Shown piece by piece: positions 33,987 to 43,270 of a stretch of 64,000 nucleotides of DNA. Positions within the stretch are counted from its first letter, which is position 1. Every line of letters begins with the position of its first letter. The stretch comes from Viridothelium virens. Taxonomy: Eukaryota > Ascomycota > Dothideomycetes > Trypetheliales > Trypetheliaceae. Location of the stretch: NCBI GenBank assembly GCA_010094025.1, contig ML991802.1, positions 186,001 to 250,000 of the forward strand, read 5' to 3'. The position numbers were made by a program, and so were the translations under genes. The notes under the pieces are model-generated. The model searched no databases and was not told the origin of the DNA. It saw nothing but the letters and a program-made list of their open reading frames with translations.

Positions 33987-34455
33987 CGGGGCGTATAAGA
34001 TCCGATATCTTCCGATCTGATAAGATCTCTATTTTTGTCTGTTCTTCACGAACGTAACACCGTTGCGTACGCTTCAATTTCCTCGCTTTCCGGCTTGAAT
34101 CCTAGTCAAGTTTGACTGAAGCCTGAATGAGAATGTCAGAAGAAGAGTTGAGTTGTCGCTTGTGCCAGGCGAAGATTGTTGTGTCAGACGAAGCCTCAGG
34201 GGGCTGAGGCTCTCTCGGCCGACTTGGGTCTAAAATCCGACCTGAAGTCCGATGGCCGAGCATTTAACAGGTACTGAGGCGTGACTGGGTAGCGACGTAC
34301 CTTTCTAAAGGCTTGAACCCTCAACCACCACCTCACACTTGTCTTGGACCCTACATTGGACAGTGCTTTGGGTAGCTTTGTCGAGGAACGCACGAAGAGT
34401 GTGGTGAGCACTATGGAAGTTAATAAAGGCATATTGTTTGACAGAGGCCGATTCT
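33987..34455. other. Divergent intergenic region, ferredoxin-like / OB-fold-like genes
   Basis: About 470 bases containing both presumptive promoters. I see no recognised motif. A perfect CTGATAAGA/TCTTATCAGA-type GATA core occurs near 34017-34025, which could be chance. Confidence 0.35.
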
Positions 34456-35622
34456 ATGGCTAGTAACGCCTGTAAACTCCCAATGAAGTTCTTAACCGGC
34501 GCCCCGGCCTCCGGTTCCCTGAGTTGGATCCAGGAAGAATTGTTAGATGAGTTCATACCATGCTTTTACAGATTTCTTGGGGGAAAATCCAGTGAGAAAC
34601 CTCCTTTGTTAAGTGCATCATTGTCGGATACTTGGCCGTCTTGGCGCACCGTCACTACGGTGCTTCTTGACGATAGACCATCAACAATATCGGACAATGA
34701 CCAAAGCAAGCATCATCATCAAGCGGACCCAGGTATTCGTACGAGCACAGATGATCTCTACGACTCGGTTTCGAATCAGGCCAACGAGGACTTGGATACG
34801 TCTTTTGCGGTCCACGAATTCTTTGAGCCGTCACAAGTTGCGCCTATGGCGCAGTTCAATACTGACCTCAGTCTGCTCGAGGGCAGCAACTACGAATCAT
34901 TCGTGGGTTTCGGAGACACTGATTACAGCATAACATCCAACGTGGACGACAGTCTTCTCGAGAAGCAGACATTTCCGACCAGAGAACATTTAACCGACCT
35001 GTCTGCTCTGCCAAGCGCGGATTATTTGAAGAGGATTTTGCCGGGAACGATGACCATTGATATTATCGTAGGGATTGTTGATATCAGTTCAACACGGACG
35101 GTTACCGTTCGACGCCAAGGTAGTTCGTATGATATGAATGTCGTGGAACTCTATGTAAGGGACGAGACTAAAGCAGGCCTGAAAATAAGTATTTGGCTCA
35201 AGCCAGAAGCCTGTCCTGGTTCCCGGTCTCCCTCACATGCGCAAATGAGGCTTCGATCGCTTATCTTTCTACTTCGGAGGGGAGATATGGTCTTCATGAA
35301 GAATGTTGCACTAAGGTCATACCTGGGAGAAGTTTGCGGACAGAGCCTAAGTAACGAACGCTACCCCAATATCGGGACTAGGCTTGCCCTACTTTCTCGG
35401 AGAGAGGGTTTGAATTGGGGAGAGGCAGCTCATGACAAGCTCGACAGTTTGCCGCGTCCCCATGCAATGAAGCTAGAGAGAGTGCAGTCATGGATCATGC
35501 AGTTCCTCGGTATGGCCAGACCGAGTAAACGTGGAGAAAGTAACGCAACGAAAATATTGGGGAAACGAAAGCTAGAGTCTGGAGAGCTTCCCGCAGATAC
35601 CCAGAGCGATTCTGAAAGCTAG
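34456..35622 (+). CDS. Uncharacterised protein with an OB-fold-like centre
   Basis: Not recognised with certainty. A single exon from the first in-frame ATG gives 388 residues. The N-terminal 40 residues are hydrophobic/aromatic (SWIQEELLDEFIPCFYRFLGG). An acidic, Ser-rich disordered region follows to about 180. The block at about 190-290 alternates beta-strand-like runs in the manner of an OB fold: TIDIIVGIVDISSTRTVTVR, MNVVELYVRDETKAGLKISI, then RRGDMVFMKNVALRSYLGEV. Phrases such as 'x-RDET' and 'GD-x-V-x-x-KNVALRS' are common in single-strand DNA-binding OB domains. The C terminus has the basic patch KILGKRKLES and an acidic tail. A telomere or DNA-repair role is a guess. Confidence 0.65.
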   Translation: MASNACKLPMKFLTGAPASGSLSWIQEELLDEFIPCFYRFLGGKSSEKPPLLSASLSDTWPSWRTVTTVLLDDRPSTISDNDQSKHHHQADPGIRTSTDDLYDSVSNQANEDLDTSFAVHEFFEPSQVAPMAQFNTDLSLLEGSNYESFVGFGDTDYSITSNVDDSLLEKQTFPTREHLTDLSALPSADYLKRILPGTMTIDIIVGIVDISSTRTVTVRRQGSSYDMNVVELYVRDETKAGLKISIWLKPEACPGSRSPSHAQMRLRSLIFLLRRGDMVFMKNVALRSYLGEVCGQSLSNERYPNIGTRLALLSRREGLNWGEAAHDKLDSLPRPHAMKLERVQSWIMQFLGMARPSKRGESNATKILGKRKLESGELPADTQSDSES

Positions 35623-36150
35623 CGATCTACTTACAGTCACAACGTCCGCATATGAACACTTGGTGCGTGGTGAACGCGAATGATTTACGAGATATCATAT
35701 GATTTCCTGCTAGGGCTTGTAGTGTTACTCCGCGATTGGAGGTGAAACCATTGCGCAATGTCCAAAAAGGGGTAAATAACACGGTAAGGCGAGAATTACT
35801 GCGGAGGTGGATGCGGCCCCTGAGGCCCTTCATTCGTCGATTCCCATGTGACGGCTTCGGTGGCTTGGTGCATCCCTGGCTCAGTTACTGCGCCCTCGGA
35901 CCCTGACTTGCAATTAGCTGTCCTCAGGCTCAGAAATTGATTCTAGCTGCAACTTTCTCCTGGAATAGAGTCCTTTCTTTCACTCATTTGAGAAGAATCC
36001 CTCTTTCCTCGTTTCCCTCAATCCGTCGCGCTCCAGGTCCAGCTGAGAGTGCTTGTTTTGCTGCGGAATTCCAACGGTAATCACCATCTTTAACGACCTT
36101 GGTCAGAGCCGCCAATCTTTCGCTCAATACGAACCTCGAGACCGTTCAAC
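35623..36150. other. Intergenic, upstream of GDP-mannose pyrophosphorylase
   Basis: About 530 bases without a gene. The last 200 bases are pyrimidine-rich (long C/T runs near 35,960-36,050), typical of leaders of highly expressed fungal genes. Confidence 0.45.
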
Positions 36151-37454
36151 ATGAAAGGTAAAAACTACTCAATCCACGGCATAACTAAGCGGACTGATGT
36201 AGGCTAATGGGAAAAACAGCTCTCATTCTAGTCGGAGGGTTTGGTACCCGCCTTCGCCCATTGACTCTTACTTTGCCAAAGCCCCTCGTCGAGTTCGCGA
36301 ATAAGCCCATGATCGAGCACCAAGTTGAGAGTTTGGCAGCTGCCGGTGTTACAGATATTGTACTGGCTGTCAACTACAGACCAGAGATCATGACAGCCGC
36401 ATTGAAGAGGGTGAGCTAAAATCCCTGTCCTTGGACACTCAGTGCTTCACTCAGTGCTTCCATTGGATGTCAAGAAGCTCATACATTTTGGAATCTCAGT
36501 ACGAGCAAGAATACGGCGTCAAGATTGAGTTCTCTGTCGAATCTGAGCCTTTGGGAACGGCTGGACCACTCAAGCTCGCTGAGAAGATACTCGGGAAAGA
36601 CGATTCTCCCTTTTTCGTCCTCAACTCAGACGTCATTTGCGATTATCCATTTAAGCAACTGGCCGCATTTCACAAGAGCCATGGCGACGAGGGAACAATC
36701 ATTGTGACAAAGGTGGAAGAACCATCGAAGTATGGTGTCGTGGTACATAAGCCAAACCATGCTTCAAGAATAGACCGGTTCGTAGAGAAGCCTGTCGAAT
36801 TCGTTGGCAACAGAATCAACGCGGGCATCTATATCCTCAATCCCAGCGTATTGCGGCGAATAGAATTACGTCCGACCTCGATTGAACAGGAAACATTCCC
36901 AGCAATCTGCGAGGACGGCCAATTACACTCTTTTGATCTCGAGGGATTCTGGATGGACGTTGGGCAGCCCAAGGATTTCTTGAGCGGTACATGCCTCTAT
37001 CTATCCTCCTTGACGAAGAAGGGTGCTAAACAGCTTACACCGACCTCGGAATCCTACGTCCATGGCGGTAACGTTCTTATAGATCCTACCGCAAAAATTG
37101 GCAAGCACTGTCGCATTGGTCCAAATGTAACCATTGGACCCAATGTGGTAGTCGGCGATGGTGTCCGTTTGCAAAGATGCGTGCTCCTATCCGGAAGCAA
37201 AGTCAAAGACCACGCCTGGATCAAGTCTACAATTGTAGGCTGGAACAGCTCCGTTGGCAAATGGGCCAGGTTAGAGAACGTCACGGTGTTGGGTGACGAT
37301 GTCAGTATCGGCGACGAAATCTACGTGAACGGAGGGTCAGTCCTGCCACACAAATCGATCAAGCAGAATGTCGATGGTAAGTAAATACTCTTTGTATCGC
37401 TAAAGGCCATAGCAAAGCTAATAATTTTGACTAGTTCCGGCAATCATCATGTGA
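36151..37454 (+). CDS. MPG1: Mannose-1-phosphate guanylyltransferase (GDP-mannose pyrophosphorylase)
   Basis: Makes GDP-mannose from mannose-1-phosphate and GTP, the mannosyl donor for N- and O-glycans, GPI anchors and cell-wall mannan; cytosolic. Four exons (36151-36157, 36220-36410, 36500-37376, 37435-37454) give 364 residues, the usual length for the family. The first exon has only seven bases: ATG AAA G joins to CT CTC, giving [18 protein letters not shown] with the nucleotide-binding [11 protein letters not shown] signature. [18 protein letters not shown] is the substrate-binding region. Hexapeptide left-handed beta-helix repeats ([19 protein letters not shown]) fill the C-terminal third. 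The last exon codes only VPAIIM, the conserved C terminus. All splice joins keep phase. Confidence 0.97.
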
Positions 37455-38158
37455 TGCTGCTACGTTTGAACCACTTGTCGTCTTTTACACGTTCATCAGA
37501 ATCTCCCCTCCACTTCGGAGTGCCCACTTCGGCTCGGAATTTTGGCGTATTTGGACGCATGTCGGATCCAGCATGTTCAGGCGGGCCCGGGTGGAATACA
37601 TGCGATTGAGTTAGTCGAGGGCCAACTTCCGATGGTAACTGTCCGCGGCAGTTTTATGCACGCTTTGCATCATGAGGCTCTGACCAGAGTCCTAACAGTT
37701 GGGTTACTAGATCTATACCTAATAATTTTACGACATCGCTTCACTTCAGCTTGCCGCTCCGTCACTCGTAACGTAAATTTGGTTTGCTACTTATGTCTTC
37801 GAATTTCTTTTCTTTTGACGTTCACTTGATACAAGCGCGTAATTTACCCCTCGCAAACTCCACTGCGACCAGGATGGGCACGACCCCGGCATCCTAAGAC
37901 CAATTCCGTGCGGCAGATCAGGAACAACAACAGCTTAGGTACGCTACCATTGACCTTCTTTAGACCTTTACTAGGGCTTTCCCCGCAAAATCATGCACCC
38001 CGCTAGAAACGCTAAAATTGTTGTCAGAACTTCGGAAAAATGACGTTTGACCGAAGACCGAAAGACACTTTTAAGGCCAAAGGAGAACGATATGGAGCTT
38101 GGTGGTAGCAGAAGCAACTGCAGCGATTCTCTGGAGCTTTACTGGGTGGTGCAGAAAC
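37455..38158. promoter_or_regulatory. Intergenic; beta-glucosidase upstream region with paired CreA-type sites
   Basis: No gene is seen. Two CCCCGC words (GCGGGG on the other strand, matching the CreA/Cre1 consensus SYGGRG) lie at 37981-37986 and 37998-38003, about 155-180 bases before the GH3 start codon. Paired close sites are the usual arrangement for functional carbon catabolite repression. Confidence 0.5.
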
Positions 38159-40830
38159 ATGTTGCCCGTCATGAGAGCTCAGTTGGGCTTGCTTGCTGCT
38201 TCCGTCGCTTTGGTACACGGACAAGAATTCGATCATGATCTGTACACGACCAGTCCGCCTGTGTATCCCTCGCGTACGTCCACGATCTCTTATCTTGAAT
38301 CCGAGATTGATATCCTGAAGTTTCAGTTGTGGTCTATGAGGTCCCATAGACTAGAACATCCTTCAGATTTAATGCGCCGGGAAACCTATTACTGGCATAG
38401 ATTACAAATTTCGGATCATGAGGGCTAACGCTCTGAACCAGCAAATACCACAGGCCTAGGTGGCTGGGAAGCAGCTTACGCTCGCGCTGTTAACTTTACT
38501 TCCCAACTGACTTTGGACGAGAAAGCTGGCATGGTCACTGGCACGAGCGGGCCATGTGTTGGTAAGTGGAAACCTCCAGACTTGATAAATACTTTGCTGA
38601 GTAGTTCGCCTTTAGGTAATATCGCGCCTATTTATCGACTTGGTTTCAACGGCTTGTGTCTTCAAGATGGTCCTTTGGCAATTCGGCAGGCAGACTATGC
38701 CAGTGTCTTCCCGGCCGGAGTCACCTGTGCAGCCTCCTGGGATCGAAATCTAATACATACGCGGGGGGTCTTTATGGGAACTGAGTTCAAGGGAAAAGGA
38801 GCCAACATGGCGCTAGGTCCAGTCTCTGGTCCTCTTGGCAGGTCAGCCTACGATGGCAGAAACTGGGAAGGTAAGTCTAATTTTCTCGCATTGAGACTCC
38901 TGGCCTAACACCACCAGGCTTCTCCCCTGACCCTTACTTGACTGGCACTGCCATGGAGGAGACAATCAGCGGCATGCAATCGCAAGGGCTACAGGCCTGT
39001 GCCAAACATTATATTGGATACGAACAGGAGACGCAACGAAATCCGAGTGAGACTCTCTCTGGTGAGACAATCGAAGCTATATCATCCAACATTGATGACA
39101 GAACCATTCACGAGTTATATCTTTGGCCATTTGCCAATGCTGTGAAGGCAGGGACGGCCAGCATCATGTGCAGTTACAACCGCATTAACTCAAGTTATGG
39201 CTGCCAAAACTCGAAGGCTCTGAATGGGCTCCTGAAAGAAGAACTTGGCTTTCAGGGGTTCGTTGTATCAGACTGGGAGGCTACCCACAGCGGCGTCAGC
39301 GCAATTCTTGCAGGACTAGATATGGATATGCCCGGTGGTATCGGGTTTACGGCCCCAACACCCTCGTTCTTCGGAGGGAATGTCTCTACCAGCGTGAACA
39401 ATGGATCAGTTCCAGAATCTCGTGTGGACGACATGATTAACAGAATCATGACCCCATACTTCTACCTACACCAGGATACTGGATATCCATCCATTGACCC
39501 GTCTGAAGGGGGCTTAAATTTCTTCCCCACCTCCAGTTATCTATACAATTTCACGAGCACGCCACCCGCGAACCGCGATGTCCGAGACGATCATGCTGCA
39601 TTGATACGGGAGCTTGGCGCTGCCGGCACAGTTTTGTTGAAGAATACAAATGGAACACTTCCTCTCAAAGCCCCGAAGAATGTTGGTGTCTTCGGCAACG
39701 ATGCCGGCGACATCAGCAGTGGTCTATACTTCGAAGGAGACTACGAACAGGGAACTTTGCCTGTTGGAGGCGGTTCAGGCACAGGACGGCTCAGCTATGT
39801 TGTCCCGCCTCTCGATGCAATCAAAACCCGGGTAGGCTACAAGAAAAACCTCGTGCAGTATCAGCTAAATAATACCATCCTCGCCTCTGGGGACATCTCG
39901 TCTATCTACCCCACACCTCCGGATGTGTGTCTTGTTTTCCTCAAGACCTGGGCCGAAGAAGGTCTTGACCGCACCTCCCTCGAGAATGACTGGAACTCTA
40001 CGGCCGTTGTCAACACTGTTGCCGGCTCTTGCAACAATACCATCGTCATCTACCACAGCAGCGGCATCAATGTTCTCCCTTGGGCGTCTCATCCAAACGT
40101 GACAGGCATTCTCGCGGCGCACTATCCAGGCCAGGAAAGTGGCAATTCCATCGTCGACATCCTGTGGGGCGACTACAATCCTTCAGGGAAGCTCCCGTAT
40201 ACAATTGCCTACAACGAATCCGATTACAACTTTGCACCCATCACGAACTCCTCCGCCCTCCTCAACACGACCGACCCGAACGCATGGCAGTCCGATTTCG
40301 CGGAGCGCCTACTGATCGACTACAAGCACTTTGACTATTACAACGAGTCCGTGCAGTACGAGTTCGGCTTCGGTCTCTCCTACACCACCTTCTCGATGGG
40401 CAATCTCTCCATCTCAGGTAGCTCCGCTGCTAGCGGCTACGGCAGCGGCAGTAGCATCTCATCTCTCCCTCCACCCGTCTCTAATGGGACACCGCCACCA
40501 GGTGGGAATCCCGCCTTGTGGGATACTCTCTTTACCACCACTGCGACAGTCACGAACACAGGGTCTGTCGCCGGCGCCGCGGTGCCGCAACTGTATGTCT
40601 CACTGCCTGCGTCTGCGGGCTCAGGCACGCCAGTAAGGCAATTGAGAGGGTTCGATAAAGTGACACTGCAGCCGGGGCAGAGCGCGCAGGTGCACTTCCC
40701 CTTGATGAGGAGGGACCTGAGTTTTTGGGATGTAGAGGTTCAAGAGTGGAGGATACCAGCCGGGACCATTGGATTGGAGGCTGGGTTTAGTAGTCGGGAT
40801 TTACGAGCAAGCGCCAACATTTCGACGTGA
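38159..40830 (+). CDS. Secreted GH3 beta-glucosidase
   Basis: Hydrolyses beta-linked glucosides such as cellobiose outside the cell. Four exons (38159-38273, 38442-38561, 38616-38870, 38918-40830) give about 800 residues. A signal peptide covers about 1-23 (LGLLAASVALVHG). The first joins give YPS/PNTTGLGGWEAAY and GPCVG/NIAPIYRLGFNGLCLQD, typical of fungal GH3. KHYIGYEQET is the conserved KH region and VVSDWEATHSG contains the nucleophile Asp282. The alpha/beta sandwich domain (DVCLVFLKTWAEEG, YPGQESGNSIVDILWGDYNPSGKLPYT cut short here) and the fibronectin-III-like domain (QYEFGFGLSYTTF, LRGFDKV) complete the three-domain plan. Many NxS/T sequons are present. CreA-type sites precede it. Length and order of domains match cellulase-system beta-glucosidases. 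Confidence 0.95.
40200..40820. other. Weaker GC island with C-to-G strand switch (island 5)
   Basis: Counted by eye, 40201-40260 has about 24 C and 6 G, and 40741-40800 about 24 G and 9 C. The switch is near 40,590, in the 3' end of the GH3 gene. It is milder than islands 1-4. Confidence 0.6.
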
Positions 40831-41039
40831 GGGGTATAGAAGATGAATGATCACCAAGTTTCATGCTGCACTGTATGTGACAAGTGGATACATGAAATGA
40901 TATCGACACAAGAGACAAAGAGTATGATGATGTAGTAGATCTGGACATTACGAAGACGTAGAGAAATCTCCCTGATACAAAACAGAAAATCCATCAAAGC
41001 ACTGCAAGCCACCCAATCCAACGCCTTGCCTCCAGCTCC

Positions 41040-41390
41040 AAGCAGACCAAACCACCCCTCCCCCAAAATACCGTGCTAACCCTCCTCATCCTCGCCCTCC
41101 TTATCTTCCTCGTCCTCCACAAAATCCACATCTCCTCCGTCCTCCAAATGCTGATGCAGGTATCGCTGCATTCGCCTCCACCGAATCCACCTTCGCACTC
41201 TCAGCACGATTCCAACCAGCAGGGTCGTCACAAAAACTGCTACCAAGGCAATCACAAATGCATTCGCCATCCAGACATTCTCCCGGCTCGCCGACTGGCT
41301 TGCGTTGTTGTGGGGCGCGCTCGTGAATCTGGGGAGAGCAGGGGCGCCGGGATCGAGGGGCGCGTCGTCGGGAGTGATATGTCGTGCTTC
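41040..41390. other. Short GC island with C-to-G strand switch (island 6)
   Basis: Counted by eye, 41041-41100 has about 31 C and 5 G, and 41311-41370 about 31 G and 14 C. The switch is near 41,250. The island coincides with the small membrane protein gene. Confidence 0.6.
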
Positions 41391-41426
41391 CATTATTGCT
41401 GAGAAGGCTTTGTTTTTGCTATTCAT
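41076..41426 (-). CDS. Small single-pass membrane protein, uncharacterised
   Basis: A single exon of 116 residues beginning at ATG 41426. The first 50 residues are polar, with a Pro/Ala stretch (TPDDAPLDPGAPALPRF). One membrane helix follows (about 53-75, MANAFVIALVAVFVTTLLVG), then a very basic stop-transfer patch (RVRRWIRWRRMQRYLHQH), which predicts the N terminus outside or lumenal and the C terminus cytosolic. The tail is strongly acidic (DEEDKEGEDEEG). The ordered layout supports a real gene although I know no family. It converges with the GH3 gene. Confidence 0.6.
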   Translation of the reverse strand: MNSKNKAFSAIMEARHITPDDAPLDPGAPALPRFTSAPHNNASQSASRENVWMANAFVIALVAVFVTTLLVGIVLRVRRWIRWRRMQRYLHQHLEDGGDVDFVEDEEDKEGEDEEG

Positions 41427-42658
41427 GAGTCTGTCAGTCTATTGAGTTGCCGGGATTTTTCTTTTCCTGCTTCCAATCCTCTTTGTTTATCCTCTATTTT
41501 TTACTTCATAGGGGATAGTGGATAGAGGGGAGGCCCGGATGCCAAGAAGTATCGACATTTCAAAACGCTAGACGCCCACCTGCATGCATACCTGGGTTGA
41601 TTTAAGCTTAAATTCCCTGCGATGTATCTTTTGATTATTCCCAAATATTTCTGAGAAAGCTTCGACAGTGAGAATTGAAAAAATGAGTGTAAGTTGTGGT
41701 GCGAAAGTAGGAAATCGAACAAACACTTTTTTCTGCCAAACGCTACGAAGAAGTCGTGTCCTCCTTGGTGAAGGGGGGATTATAACGAGTTGTAAGACTC
41801 GCTCGTTAGTTTTCAGCAGCTCCGGTGTGGGAAATGCGCCCCCGGTGAATATTTGGGCAATTCCGGTGAGGCGGAGGGCCGAAACAGCAATGTTGAGGCT
41901 GAAACTATCCTCATGGCCCCAAAGGGAAGTTGCGATCGCCCTAAATCAGTAGAAGGCAAGACAAAAAAGAAAATACTAGTAGTTGAGGGAAGAAACTCTG
42001 TTCATTTCTTTATATATATTGGCTTTGGAGAGTGTGAAAGTTGGACATTGATCTCCGCCACTTGCAAAGGGAGTGTTGATAGAACAGAAGGTAGTAAATA
42101 CCAGTCACTGGACTGACGAAATGAAAAAATTTTGGAGATAGTGATGGTAAGCTAAAAGTGAAACAGATTTTGGCCAACATTCTGATAGGCTAGCGACGGG
42201 CTATTCCAGAAAAAAGTCCCAATACGTACAAAAATGGGCATTAGACAGTACGCCAGATGCTGACTCATTAGCCTTGGTATCCTTGCATTACTTCATGCGA
42301 GTGTCGGATGAATTTTGCGCTTGCTAAACTGATAAAGATAGTGCTGCCACCTAGTTCATGTCTTGAGTAAGATGATCGTCATCTCGAACGCTATGCAGTG
42401 CAGAGAATCATAGAAACATGGCGGAGAGAACGCTTGGTCTCATATCCGCAGTCCAATCGTAAAAAATCATTAAAGTGGATACCGGTCCTGTGATCCCGGT
42501 ACTAATCATTAGGTCATGTATCGTTAAATCGGTCGTAAAAGTCGTCGTGAATAGTTTTGAGATGTCCGCTTTGCAGACGTGACGTCGCACACGCATGGCT
42601 GTTTCTTGATCTTCTCTTCCTCTTGCCACATGATTGAGCATATCCTTTTGAATGCCAT
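41427..42658. other. Gene-free region of about 1.2 kb
   Basis: I see no gene, RNA gene or repeat. A purine-rich A/G stretch occurs at about 41,955-42,000 and a TATATATA run at about 42,013-42,020. Open frames here are short and without motifs. Confidence 0.4.
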
Positions 42659-43270
42659 CTATCTACCACGAAGGCAAGAACTGCATCGGTTATAGGAGCG
42701 GATGTAACCTCTTCCGCAGTGGCAAAGAGACCCGCTCTGACGTCGGCTTTCGCCCTCGAGCCCGCTGTCACTGCTCCGCGGACTACTTCCACCACTCCCG
42801 GCATCGGCGTAGTTGCTGCTTGCACTGTCGTAATCGCTGACGGAAGAGTATGTGGAGCGTCGACCAGTACCAATTGCAACAGGCAGGCCTTGGACGACTC
42901 CACTCTGGCCATTACGATACATGCCGTCATTGACGGAGAAATTTCGGCATATCATATAGGCCCTTGTTGCGGCAGCGTTGCGTGCAAGTTCTTCGCTTTC
43001 ATACGCAGTGTCGGTTGTGTATTCCCTGTTGTTGACTCGAACGGTGCATTGGTAGCCACGACGGGTACGAAAGGGTTCGTATAATGGGTCTGGCCAGTGA
43101 CGACGTTGGCATAGCCCTATTTGATAGATCACTAGTCAGCAAATTGCAATGAAATCTTAGCTGCATTGGGGTATTGAATGTTCGGTAACCACTCGGATGA
43201 TTTGTGTGCCTGAATTCTGTACATCCGTAAGGACAGCAAACATACCAGCAAGGTACATGATGTAGAACAT
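42659..43270 (-). CDS. dsRNA-binding-domain-like protein with C-terminal CxC...CxxC cluster
   Basis: Two exons (43246-43270, 42659-43116) give about 160 residues. The first codes MFYIMYLAG and joins through a GTATGT donor to LCQRRHWPDPLYEP. The domain at about 10-75 reads like a fungal dsRNA-binding motif: RRGYQCTVRVNNREYTTD, then the helix SEELARNAAATRAYMICRNF, which matches the usual beta-strand plus KKxAxxxAA-type helix, although the Lys pair is replaced. A Ser/Gly-rich disordered linker follows, then the tail CHCGRGYIRSYNRCSSC, a possible zinc site. RNA binding is inference from the motif. If the first exon is wrong, translation would need a non-ATG start near 43132. Confidence 0.7.
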
